Below, piece after piece: positions 38,731 to 46,429 of a stretch of 64,000 nt of DNA. The stretch is from Sphingobacterium haloxyli. Its GTDB lineage: Bacteria > Bacteroidota > Bacteroidia > Sphingobacteriales > Sphingobacteriaceae. The stretch is from positions 1-64,000 of the forward strand of contig NZ_PVBQ01000008.1 of the NCBI RefSeq assembly GCF_002980525.1. The letters are read 5' to 3'. The first letter of the stretch is position 1; the number at the start of each line of letters is the position of its first letter. A model generated the notes under the pieces. The model saw only the letters and a program-made list of their open reading frames with translations. It ran no database searches and was not told the origin of the DNA. The translations under genes and the position numbers were made by a program.

Positions 38731-39960
38731 CTATTTTTTAGCTTGTATATTCTCTTCTGCTCCGAACAGATATTGGTAAATGACTTCGGGACTTTTAAGT
38801 TCGCCTCCGTTTTTGTTCAGTTCATCGGCATAATCCAAGATTGATTCACAGCCAGATTTGGTAAAAATATTTCTCAAATCGTGATCTCCCGAGATATCAT
38901 AGGTAAGAAAGGCATGCATACGATCGAGCATGAGATATTTCGTGTCCAAACGCTCCAGCTGTGTCAATCTTTTCAATTTATTGCCTTCCGGTGTACCTTC
39001 GTTGGTTAGAAATAAGAAGGTTCGTATTAACCATTTATCCTCATGGAGGGAAACCACAAAATAGCCCACTTTGAAGGGGCCAATGTAACATTCCAACAGA
39101 ACGTGTCCTTTTCTTACCACGGTTCGGGCCTGGCCCTGCGAGAACGTATAACCGAGAAAAGCTTGGACATAGCCTCGTCCAAATAACGCGCGTTCTTCAA
39201 AGCGGTCAAGCGCATGTTGTTGGGCGTACAGGGGCAATGCGATCTCGTCTTCGATATCTGTGATCCCTAGTTGGCTAGGTTTGATCATCAGCCAATCAAA
39301 TTCGTCCATTTTAGTACTAGAAGGTATCCCCATACGAACCACCACCCGTTTCTTGCCATCCACTTCTTGTAATAGCGAACTGTGTTTCAGACGATAGATA
39401 TGGATTTCATTCGTGCCCCCCAGTCTCTCGACCGCCATCTTATCAAAACGAAATCGCACGGTACCACGATAGAAATCATATAACTGCATATCATTCAGTC
39501 CCATAACCTGTAACACCTTTGTTTTCCAGGTGTCAAACCAAACGGTTGTCGTGAAATATGGCGCGAAAGCCTCGTGCAATTTGGAAAAACCTTTGATTCG
39601 GTTGCCTATACGATATTGTATGTAATGGATTAGGACAAGGACGTCGGTCAGGAAACGGGCGAAAGATATCTGTTCGTTTAGTAAGGTATCAACGTAATGT
39701 TCACTCAAAAGACTAGTCAGCGTCTGCTTATATGCGAAGAGCTCCTCCTCGTTCATCACACGTTTCCCCTGGGGAATGACTTTAATAGGGGGGTAGCGAT
39801 GCACGTATAGCAATCGTAAACTACTTTCAGGCAGAAGCTCAAAGTACCCTTTACCCACCATCTTCTCACAGGTGGTCCGGAGCCGGTGGTAGAAAACCCG
39901 GCGGTGTGCCAGTTTCTTTTGGGTCAATGATGTTTTCCTTTTGCTGGATTTTGCCATCAT
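38731..39960 (-). CDS. Hypothetical protein, first gene of the ABC operon
   Basis: A 409-residue, probably cytoplasmic protein that I do not recognise. The N-terminus is strongly basic (K-S-S-K-R-K-T ... K-K-L-A-H-R-R), suggestive of nucleic acid or membrane-surface binding. Later segments alternate strands and helices (for example V-V-R-K-G-H-V-L-L-E-C-Y-I-G-P-F) without clear catalytic signatures. It has no signal peptide or membrane helix. Only its position, 18 bp upstream of the ABC pair, suggests any link to transport. Confidence 0.68.
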   Translation of the reverse strand: MMAKSSKRKTSLTQKKLAHRRVFYHRLRTTCEKMVGKGYFELLPESSLRLLYVHRYPPIKVIPQGKRVMNEEELFAYKQTLTSLLSEHYVDTLLNEQISFARFLTDVLVLIHYIQYRIGNRIKGFSKLHEAFAPYFTTTVWFDTWKTKVLQVMGLNDMQLYDFYRGTVRFRFDKMAVERLGGTNEIHIYRLKHSSLLQEVDGKKRVVVRMGIPSSTKMDEFDWLMIKPSQLGITDIEDEIALPLYAQQHALDRFEERALFGRGYVQAFLGYTFSQGQARTVVRKGHVLLECYIGPFKVGYFVVSLHEDKWLIRTFLFLTNEGTPEGNKLKRLTQLERLDTKYLMLDRMHAFLTYDISGDHDLRNIFTKSGCESILDYADELNKNGGELKSPEVIYQYLFGAEENIQAKK

Positions 39961-40282
39961 TCATCGTTTTTCTATGAGTGCTTTAACGGTTTTGTGTATC
40001 CGTTAGGATATTATACAGCCTAAATATAGCAAAGTCTATGGAATTATCCTAGCGGAGGATGATCGGCTGATGGAAAAGCCGGCCTATTAGTATGCTATTC
40101 CAAGAATTCATTTTAGAGGGTAGGGAGCTAGCTTGGCAGTATCTCAAACGTTTATTTAGAAAGATATTTTCTCCTTCCTCGAAACAGGCCCAATCTTAAT
40201 TATTGTTAAATTCTTCGTTTTTTTTGTTGTCTAACAATCATTTTTCGATATATTCGTTTTGTTATAAAGCTGAATTTGATTC
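39961..40282. other. 322-bp gap with one weak small-ORF candidate
   Basis: This gap separates the divergent hypothetical gene and the 64-residue gene. It is AT-rich near both ends. I see no clear consensus promoter or terminator. The only coding candidate is the 35-codon frame at 40092-40199, listed separately. Confidence 0.5.
40092..40199 (+). CDS. Possible 35-residue peptide
   Basis: ATG 40092 to TAA 40199 encodes a short basic, amphipathic peptide (begins MLFQEFILEGRELAWQ, followed by Y-L-K-R-L-F-R-K-I-F). The hydrophobic residues fall on one face of a helix. There is no clear ribosome binding site or promoter. It may be a chance frame; the evidence is only its amphipathic composition and its place in an otherwise empty gap. 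Confidence 0.22.
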   Translation: MLFQEFILEGRELAWQYLKRLFRKIFSPSSKQAQS

Positions 40283-40477
40283 ATGAAGCCTTCGAGATTA
40301 GCTGTTTATGTTTCGGATTTACAACGCATGACCGGGCAAAGCGAACGCAATTGCCGAAGACTGCTCAACAAAATCCGTGATTTATTCGGACTGGAAAAGC
40401 GACAATATGTAACAATCTATCAAGCCTCAGAATATACGGGGATGCCGGTAGCGGACATGATTCGTTTCATGAAATAG
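40283..40477 (+). CDS. Small basic protein, possible DNA-binding
   Basis: A 64-residue protein with two helical halves: V-S-D-L-Q-R-M-T-G-Q-S-E-R-N-C-R-R-L-L-N (about 10-29) and Y-Q-A-S-E-Y-T-G-M-P-V-A-D-M (about 46-59). Both resemble helix-turn-helix or excisionase-like segments, where a short helix, a glycine turn and a second helix follow. No function is known. It is followed by a strong terminator and lies upstream of the repeat block and the fibronectin-domain gene. Confidence 0.65.
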   Translation: MKPSRLAVYVSDLQRMTGQSERNCRRLLNKIRDLFGLEKRQYVTIYQASEYTGMPVADMIRFMK

Positions 40478-40531
40478 CTTAAAAGCCACAAAAAACCGAC
40501 CCTAGGCTGGCCGGTGCAGCAGAAAGACCGC

Positions 40532-40565
40532 AACCGCGATAACAGATAGTTGTCGCGGTTTTTTT
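40532..40565 (+). terminator. Intrinsic terminator before the repeat block
   Basis: Arms AACCGCGA and TCGCGGTT (perfect 8 bp, ends at 40560) followed by a run of seven or more T. It ends the 64-residue gene's transcript. The T-run stops only a few bases before the ATG of the repeat ORF at 40569. A second weaker hairpin (ACCGACC/GGCCGGT, one mismatch) precedes it at about 40497-40515. Confidence 0.85.
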
Positions 40566-40568
40566 GCA

Positions 40569-40946
40569 ATGACTAGCTCTCCATTCCTCAACACGAACGA
40601 TGCATTCGTCAACATGAATAGTCCATTCCTCAACACGAATGGCGCATTCGTCAACATGAATAGTCCTTTTCTCAACACGAACGACGCATTCGTCAACATG
40701 AATAGTCCTTTCCTCAACACGAATGGTGCAGTCGTCAACATGAATAGTCCTTTCCTCAACGCGAATGGTGCAGTCGTCAACATGAATAATCCTTTCCTCA
40801 ACACGAACGATGCATTCGTCAACATGAATAGTCCTTTCTTCAACACGACTGACGCGGTTATCAATGCGAAAGGACTAAACAAATTGTCCAAAAGCACGCA
40901 AATCGGCCGATATATGCCAAATACGGTCAAATCCGGACAAATGTGA
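40569..40946 (+). CDS. Possible heptapeptide-repeat protein (uncertain coding status)
   Basis: A 125-codon frame that spans the tandem repeats. It reads as 14 heptads of the form x-F-[LV]-N-x-N-x, alternating PFLNTN[DG] and A[FV]VNMNS, then a 28-residue unique basic tail. Several differences between copies are silent in this frame (CCA/CCT, TTC/TTT, AAC/AAT, GAT/GAC), which gives mild support for coding; others change the residue. Against coding: a strong terminator ends 3 bases before the ATG, and no promoter or ribosome site is seen. If made, it would be an Asn-rich repetitive, perhaps solenoid-like protein. No signal peptide. Confidence 0.35.
   Translation: MTSSPFLNTNDAFVNMNSPFLNTNGAFVNMNSPFLNTNDAFVNMNSPFLNTNGAVVNMNSPFLNANGAVVNMNNPFLNTNDAFVNMNSPFFNTTDAVINAKGLNKLSKSTQIGRYMPNTVKSGQM
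40581..40874. repeat. Fourteen 21-bp tandem repeats (seven 42-bp dimers)
   Basis: The block is made of two alternating 21-bp units, CCWTTCCTCAACACGAAYGRY and GCATTCGTCAACATGAATAGT, repeated seven times without interruption; the last dimer is degenerate. The core TCAACAYGAA is kept in most units. The 21-bp period equals two turns of B-DNA, so any bound protein would face one side of the helix. There are no unique spacers, so it is not a CRISPR array. Confidence 0.92.
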
Positions 40947-40978
40947 CCAAATGGGTCATAAACGGACAAATCGGACAG
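40924..40978. repeat. Short phased repeats of about 10 bp
   Basis: Five or six imperfect units of the form YGGWCAAATS follow one another (cggtcaaatc, cggacaaatg, tgaccaaatg, ggtcataaa, cggacaaatc). The spacing is close to one helical turn. The inner TGACC/GGTCA at 40944-40958 also forms a small palindrome. The rest of the gap up to 41170 shows no gene. Confidence 0.55.
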
Positions 40979-41170
40979 GCCTCATTTTTTTGCTTTTTAC
41001 ATTTGAACCATACAGCCGCGCATGTGCTGTAAATAACAAATTGTAGGATGTAATAAAAATAAAAATGAGGATACTGAAACCACCATAGGAATGAGAACAA
41101 TGGCAGAAGATGGAGCCAAGGGAAACATTAGCAGAAAAAATTAATATTATCAAATTTAAAAATAGTAAGA

Positions 41171-41812
41171 ATGAAATACACAAGAGCATTAGGTGAAACG
41201 CCCAAAGGAACGGGCGACACTGAAATTTTAAGAAGAGCTGGAGCTGTTCTGGAGGCAATGATAGTCAATGAAGAAATCTTTCCTGATCCGTTGCCTTCTC
41301 TGGAAGCGTTGCAGGTAGCTAAGGACACTTACGAATCGAGACTGGCAATCTCGAGCAAAACACGAGGTTTGCAGGATATCAGTTTAAAAAATGAAGCAAA
41401 GGCTGCGTTAGCCTATACCTTGCAAAAACTAGCCTTCTATGTCAATACTGTAGCCGATGGTCATCTACCGACGCTTTATGCATCGGGATTCCGAATTACC
41501 TCGCCGGCGGTTAAAGGACAAGTTCCATATTCGCCTTCGTGGATAAAAGGTGGAGATGGCCACCTCAGCGGTTCGGTGAATGTGGATTTTCAAAAAGTGG
41601 ACGGCAATAATGTAGCTTATGAATATTGTTATGCTGTGACAGATGATTTGGATGGTGTACCAGCGTGGGGTGATATTGTCCATACCCGGACGACCAGAAA
41701 AAACATCATTGATGGATTAGTCCCGAGAACAGTCCTGCACATTCGGGTGCGCGCGGTTAATGCCAACGGCGTAAGCGAGTGGACTCCACCGATTAAACAC
41801 ATCGTCCGATAA
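41171..41812 (+). CDS. Small fibronectin type III domain protein without signal peptide
   Basis: A 213-residue protein. Residues 1-110 are mainly helical and polar (A-L-G-E-T-P-K-G-T-G-D-T-E-I at the start), and residues about 118-213 form one fibronectin type III domain, with the typical end R-V-R-A-V-N-A-N-G-V-S-E-W-T-P-P. There is no export signal although such domains are usually extracellular. Similar short proteins occur in several copies in Bacteroidota genomes; their role is unknown. It is followed by a strong terminator. Confidence 0.78.
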   Translation: MKYTRALGETPKGTGDTEILRRAGAVLEAMIVNEEIFPDPLPSLEALQVAKDTYESRLAISSKTRGLQDISLKNEAKAALAYTLQKLAFYVNTVADGHLPTLYASGFRITSPAVKGQVPYSPSWIKGGDGHLSGSVNVDFQKVDGNNVAYEYCYAVTDDLDGVPAWGDIVHTRTTRKNIIDGLVPRTVLHIRVRAVNANGVSEWTPPIKHIVR

Positions 41813-41840
41813 ATATAAAATAGGAAGACGACACAAAGAG

Positions 41841-41868
41841 AAAAGCATCGGGCAACCGATGCTTTTTT
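41841..41868. terminator. Bidirectional terminator between converging genes
   Basis: Perfect 11-bp hairpin AAAAGCATCGG/CCGATGCTTTT with loop GCAA, flanked by T-runs on both strands. It ends the fibronectin-domain gene (plus) and the arginine decarboxylase gene (minus). Confidence 0.9.
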
Positions 41869-41890
41869 AGGACTTGTAAGTTATAACTTA

Positions 41891-43282
41891 TCACTGATAC
41901 CCCAGTAATTTCATCACTTGCTTGGAGTTCTGTTCTTCTCCAAATACCTCGAAATTGAACGTCTCGTCTCGATTTCTACGAACGAGGACGTGTTTCGGTG
42001 ACGGAAGCAGGCAATGGTGAATGCCACCATACCCACTAAGCACATCCTGGTAAGCTCCCGTGTGAAAGAAACCCAAGTATTGCACTTTACGTGTTTTGGG
42101 CATAAAGATGGAGTCCATGTGTGCCTCCTGGCTATAGTAATCTTGGCCATCACAGGTAATACCACCCAGATTCACCCTTTCGTATTCGAAATCCCAGTTA
42201 TTTATTGGCAGGAGTATATATTTCTGATTCAATGCCCAAACATCAGGCAGGTTGGTAATAAAAGATCCATCAATCATAAACCATTTTTCCCTATCGTTCT
42301 GCAGTTTACGGCCGAGGACTTTATACAGAATACCCGATGCTTCGGCTACCGTGTATTTTCCGAACTCGGTAATGATATCTGGTTCCATCACTTCATGATG
42401 TGCGCAGATCTGCTTGATACGGTTAACGATTTCATTCACCATATATTCGTAGTCAAAATCGTGCACCAACGAATCTTTGAACGGCATGCCACCACCGATA
42501 TCCAACGTGTCGAGGTCTGGATTTACTTTTTTGAATTTGCAATATAAAGTCACATATTTCTCGAGCTCGTTCCAGTAATAGGGCGTATCAGAAATACCGG
42601 AATTGATAAAGAAATGCAATAGTTTTACCTTGAAGTTCGGATTTCCGGCAATCTTGCTGTTGTAGAAATCGATAACATCTTCCGAACGTATACCTAACCG
42701 TGAGGTATAAAACTGCGCATCGGGCTGTTCCTCGGAAGCAATACGAACTCCCAGGGCACAAGGTTCATCTAGCTCAATCTCATCATCATAAAGATTGAAT
42801 TCTTCTTTATTGTCCAAGACAGGGATAATATTAGTATACCCATCATGTATCATATCAATGATATACTGTTTATACTGATACGTTTTGAATCCGTTACAGA
42901 TCACGGTGATGTCTTTTGACACTGTCCCAGCGCGCTCCAATGAATCAATCATCGGCATATCGAAAGCGGATGAGGTTTCCAGGTGAATGTCGTTCTTCAG
43001 CGCTTCTTCAACGATGTGCTTAAAATGCGACGATTTTGTACAATAACAATATTTATAAGATCCTCGATAATCGTTCTTCAAAATCGCCGTTTGAAATAAG
43101 ATCTTCGCCTGCTGAATTTTCTTACTGACAATAGGTACATAGGTAAAACGTAAAGGTGTGCCGTACGTTTCTATCATCTCCATCAAATTCAGATCGTGGA
43201 AATACAATTCGTCGTCGATAATCTCGAATCCGTCTTGCGGAAAACCAACACTTAAGTCAAGAAATTCCTGATAGCTTTGCAT
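41891..43282 (-). CDS. speA: Biosynthetic arginine decarboxylase (PLP fold III)
   Basis: Decarboxylates arginine to agmatine, the start of polyamine synthesis. The 463-residue protein is the shorter Bacteroidota form. The PLP lysine is probably in Y-K-Y-C-Y-C-T-K-S-S-H-F (about residue 84), H-L-E-T-S-S-A-F-D follows, the glycine-rich phosphate site is D-I-G-G-G-M-P-F, and G-F-F-H-T-G-A-Y-Q near the C-terminus belongs to the second active-site half. Assignment to arginine rather than diaminopimelate rests on overall resemblance. It is divergent from argS. Confidence 0.87.
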   Translation of the reverse strand: MQSYQEFLDLSVGFPQDGFEIIDDELYFHDLNLMEMIETYGTPLRFTYVPIVSKKIQQAKILFQTAILKNDYRGSYKYCYCTKSSHFKHIVEEALKNDIHLETSSAFDMPMIDSLERAGTVSKDITVICNGFKTYQYKQYIIDMIHDGYTNIIPVLDNKEEFNLYDDEIELDEPCALGVRIASEEQPDAQFYTSRLGIRSEDVIDFYNSKIAGNPNFKVKLLHFFINSGISDTPYYWNELEKYVTLYCKFKKVNPDLDTLDIGGGMPFKDSLVHDFDYEYMVNEIVNRIKQICAHHEVMEPDIITEFGKYTVAEASGILYKVLGRKLQNDREKWFMIDGSFITNLPDVWALNQKYILLPINNWDFEYERVNLGGITCDGQDYYSQEAHMDSIFMPKTRKVQYLGFFHTGAYQDVLSGYGGIHHCLLPSPKHVLVRRNRDETFNFEVFGEEQNSKQVMKLLGYQ

Positions 43283-43298
43283 TTTTTATTATTTTTGG

Positions 43299-43306
43299 CA
43301 AAGATA
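43299..43306 (-). promoter_or_regulatory. Predicted -7 box of the arginine decarboxylase gene
   Basis: TATCTTTG on the minus strand matches TAnnTTTG; 16 bases separate it from the ATG at 43282. No -33 TTG at the right distance. Confidence 0.42.
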
Positions 43307-43391
43307 TACTTTCATGATGAATACTTTACTATAGTGGATTATATTTTTTGCATTCATTATCAGGAAGTTATAAAAATTACGAAATAATTAC

Positions 43392-45176
43392 ATGACGAAT
43401 TCTATTCAACAAACTTTAATTGCACATACGATCCAAGCAGTGCGAGAGCTTTACAGTGCGGATATTCCTGAATCGCAGGTGACTTTGCAGGAAACCAGAA
43501 AAGAGTTTGAAGGGCATATCACCGTAGTCGTTTTTCCCGTGACACGTTTCTCTAAAAAATCGCCGGAACAAACTGGGAACGACATCGGAGAATTCCTTCA
43601 ACGTACTGTACCTGCGATATCAGCCTTTAATGTAATCAAAGGCTTCTTAAATATCAGCTTTGCCGATCAGTATTGGATAGCGTTGGTTAACAAGAAGTTG
43701 ATAGACGCGTCTTTTGGCATATTCCCTTCGAATGGAAAGAAGTTGATGGTGGAATATAGTTCGCCGAATACCAATAAACCGCTTCATTTAGGGCATATTC
43801 GGAACAACTTATTAGGATATTCCGTTTCGGAGATTTTAAAGGCTTATGGTTATGATGTGGTGAAAGCCAATCTTGTCAACGACCGCGGTATCCACATCTG
43901 TAAGTCGATGCTTGCCTGGCAGAAATACGGAAATGGGGAAACACCTACACTAGCAGGGCTGAAAGGTGATCATCTGGTAGGTAAGTACTATGTTGTCTTC
44001 GATAAAGAATATAAAAAGGAAATCGACACACTGAAAGCGCAGGGACAGACGGAAGAGGAAGCGAAGAAAAATGCGCCCTTGATAATGGAAGCGCAAGCGA
44101 TGCTCCAAAAGTGGGAAGCTGGTGAGGAGGAGGTTATCCAGTTATGGAAAACGATGAACGGATGGGTATATGAAGGGTTTGAGAAAACATATAAACAGCT
44201 GGGCGTAGATTTTGACAAGTTTTATTATGAATCGAACACGTATTTGCTAGGAAAGGATATTATTCAGGAAGGATTAGACAACGGCGTCTTCTTTCGAAAA
44301 GCGGACAATTCGGTGTGGATTGATTTAACAGACGAGGGACTAGATGAGAAACTGGTGTTACGGGGCGATGGTACATCGGTATACATTACGCAGGACCTGG
44401 GAACAGCCCAACTGAAATACGATGAGTTCGAGATGGACGAATCTATCTATGTGGTAGGAAATGAACAGGATTATCACTTTAAGGTGCTGTTCTTGATCTT
44501 GAAGAAATTAGGAAAACCTTGGGCAGAAGGGCTTTTCCATTTATCGTATGGTATGGTCGACCTGCCGTCCGGCAAAATGAAGTCGAGAGAGGGAACGGTT
44601 GTCGATGCGGACGACCTGATGACAGAGATGATCGAAACCGCTAAAGCGCGTACCGAAGAATTGGGTAAAACGGAAGGACTGGACGAAGAAGAAAGAGCTT
44701 CGCTGTACAACACGATAGGCATGGGTGCTTTAAAGTACTTCTTGTTGAAAGTAGATCCTAAGAAACGGCTTTTGTTTGACCCAAATGAATCTGTCGATTT
44801 TCAAGGACATACGGGGCCGTTTATCCAATATACACATGCGCGTATTAAATCAGTTTTACGCAAAGCATCTTACAATGAGTCGATAGCGTTAGGTTATCCA
44901 GCGGATCTCTCTGTTTACGAGCAAGATTTAATACAAGCTTTGAGCAGATTTCCGGAGGTATTGGAAGCTTCAGCGAAGGAATTTTCGCCGGCCCAATTGG
45001 CCAACTATGCTTATGAGCTCGCCAAGCTTTATAATAAGTTTTATCACGAAGAAAGCATTATAAAAGCCGAGGATGATACTGTCAAGAATTTCCGTTTACA
45101 CTTGTCGGCGATAGCGGCACGGATTATTTCGGAAAGTATGCGGCTATTGGGGATTGAGGTGCCGGAGAGAATGTAG
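43392..45176 (+). CDS. argS: Arginyl-tRNA synthetase
   Basis: Charges tRNA-Arg. The 594-residue class I enzyme has the Arg-S N-terminal domain, the signature E-Y-S-S-P-N-T-N-K-P-L-H-L-G-H-I-R-N with the HIGH-like H-L-G-H, the K-M-S-K-S-like site as G-K-M-K-S-R-E-G, and the C-terminal anticodon-binding DALR domain (Q-L-A-N-Y-A-Y-E-L-A-K-L-Y-N-K-F-Y). It is divergent from arginine decarboxylase; the two share arginine but no shared control site was found. Confidence 0.97.
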   Translation: MTNSIQQTLIAHTIQAVRELYSADIPESQVTLQETRKEFEGHITVVVFPVTRFSKKSPEQTGNDIGEFLQRTVPAISAFNVIKGFLNISFADQYWIALVNKKLIDASFGIFPSNGKKLMVEYSSPNTNKPLHLGHIRNNLLGYSVSEILKAYGYDVVKANLVNDRGIHICKSMLAWQKYGNGETPTLAGLKGDHLVGKYYVVFDKEYKKEIDTLKAQGQTEEEAKKNAPLIMEAQAMLQKWEAGEEEVIQLWKTMNGWVYEGFEKTYKQLGVDFDKFYYESNTYLLGKDIIQEGLDNGVFFRKADNSVWIDLTDEGLDEKLVLRGDGTSVYITQDLGTAQLKYDEFEMDESIYVVGNEQDYHFKVLFLILKKLGKPWAEGLFHLSYGMVDLPSGKMKSREGTVVDADDLMTEMIETAKARTEELGKTEGLDEEERASLYNTIGMGALKYFLLKVDPKKRLLFDPNESVDFQGHTGPFIQYTHARIKSVLRKASYNESIALGYPADLSVYEQDLIQALSRFPEVLEASAKEFSPAQLANYAYELAKLYNKFYHEESIIKAEDDTVKNFRLHLSAIAARIISESMRLLGIEVPERM

Positions 45177-45184
45177 GTTTTTCT

Positions 45185-45291
45185 TTTCTTTTTCTCCGCG
45201 AAAAAGAAACAAAAAGCTCGCCGCTGGGAATCTTTGCATAAGGGTGAGGTGCAAAGGCAAGTTTGTACAGATGCAAAGTTTCCAAGGCGGC
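45185..45291. repeat. Nested inverted-repeat element (REP/MITE-like) after argS
   Basis: Two adjacent structures. First, TTTCTTTTT/AAAAAGAAA (45185-45193 and 45201-45209, perfect 9 bp, loop CTCCGCG). Second, a long imperfect inverted repeat with arms 45220-45239 and 45271-45291: 8 perfect inner pairs, one mismatch, 4 pairs, an internal loop and 5 outer pairs. Inside it, CTTTGCA (45232-45238) can also pair with TGCAAAG (45250-45256). It looks like a mobile or dispersed palindromic element. Confidence 0.6.
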
Positions 45292-45340
45292 ATTTAGTGT
45301 TAATAAAGGGTACAACAAATTGATTATAAATCAAAATATT

Positions 45341-46429
45341 ATGGAATCTATGCAAACCAAATATAAAATAGGTTTAATAGGCTTTTCAATAGGCGGACAG
45401 GTATTCCATGCGCCTTTTATTGTTGGAAATCCGTCTCTTGAGTTGTATAAAGTCACGGCGAGAAAACCAGAACAGCAGCAGGTTTTGGCTAATAAATACC
45501 CTGCAGCTCTTGCTGTACAAACACCGGATAAAATCATCGACGATCCCCTAGTGGATATTGTTGTGGTGGCAACGTCTAATGACGTGCATTTTTCACTGGC
45601 CAAACGAGCGTTGGAAGCGGGCAAACATGTAGTTGTGGAAAAACCATTCACCAATACAACCGCAGAGGCGGATGAGTTGATCGCGTTAGCAAAACGGAAG
45701 GGACGGATATTGACAGTTCATCATAATGCTAGATTTCACTCTGATTTTAAGACGGTAAAAAAAATTATAGAAAGTAAAAGATTAGGTCCTGTGGTTAATT
45801 ATCAAGCACGGTTTGATCGTTTTAGAAACTTTCTGCGAGCGGGTGCATGGCGGGAGCAAGATTTGCCGGGTTCGGGTATCCATTATGATTTGGGTGCGCA
45901 TCTAATAGATCAAGCACTGCAACTTTTCGGCAAACCCGATGCTGTTTTTGCCGATTTGCGGAAGCAGCGTGAACACGCCAAGGCGGTTGATGATTTTGAA
46001 TTTATATTAAGTTATCCAACGCGCAAGATATCTTTATTCGGACAGATGCTTGCAAAAGAACCCACTCCCCGGTTTGCATTGTACGGCCTAAACGGTTCCT
46101 TCGTAAAACCAGGTGTCGATCCGCAAGAAGCGCTATTACGGCATGGCGCATTACCGCACGAGGACTTAAATTGGGGGAAAGAGCCCGAGCATATCTATGG
46201 TATATTAAATATCGTGGAAAACAGACAGGATATACGAGAAACAATCCCCAGTGAGATAGGTTCGGGACAGGATTTCTATCGAAATTTGGTAGGCGTATTG
46301 CGAGGTGAAAGTGCTTTAATTGTAACTCCTGAACAGGCCCGGGATGTTATCCGCATCTTAGAAACCGCAGAGCAATCTTGGAGGGAACAGCGGGTTATTT
46401 CCCTTAAGGATCAATTAATTGCGTATTAA
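45341..46429 (+). CDS. Gfo/Idh/MocA family oxidoreductase
   Basis: NAD(P)-dependent sugar or cyclitol dehydrogenase-like protein of 362 residues. The Rossmann motif G-L-I-G-F-S-I-G-G lies at about 10-18 and the family motif E-K-P-F in G-K-H-V-V-V-E-K-P-F at about 92-95; the C-terminal substrate domain contains H-Y-D-L-G-A-H-L-I-D-Q. This is close to the YhhX/YdgJ type. ATG 45341 is used because upstream codons run into the palindromic element. It overlaps the next gene by one base (TAATG). Confidence 0.9.
   Translation: MESMQTKYKIGLIGFSIGGQVFHAPFIVGNPSLELYKVTARKPEQQQVLANKYPAALAVQTPDKIIDDPLVDIVVVATSNDVHFSLAKRALEAGKHVVVEKPFTNTTAEADELIALAKRKGRILTVHHNARFHSDFKTVKKIIESKRLGPVVNYQARFDRFRNFLRAGAWREQDLPGSGIHYDLGAHLIDQALQLFGKPDAVFADLRKQREHAKAVDDFEFILSYPTRKISLFGQMLAKEPTPRFALYGLNGSFVKPGVDPQEALLRHGALPHEDLNWGKEPEHIYGILNIVENRQDIRETIPSEIGSGQDFYRNLVGVLRGESALIVTPEQARDVIRILETAEQSWREQRVISLKDQLIAY

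Noticed and set aside
40581..40874. CRISPR array
   Set aside because: The repeats are contiguous with no unique spacers, and no cas genes are in the window.
40502..40969. 155-codon minus-strand frame across the 21-bp repeats (GLFMLTNASFVLRK repeats)
   Set aside because: Two minus-strand frames are open simply because the repeat lacks stop triplets there; this one runs through the terminator and has no promoter or export pattern.
42014..42547. 177-codon plus-strand frame inside the arginine decarboxylase gene
   Set aside because: Antisense shadow of a well-supported gene; its product has no recognisable feature.
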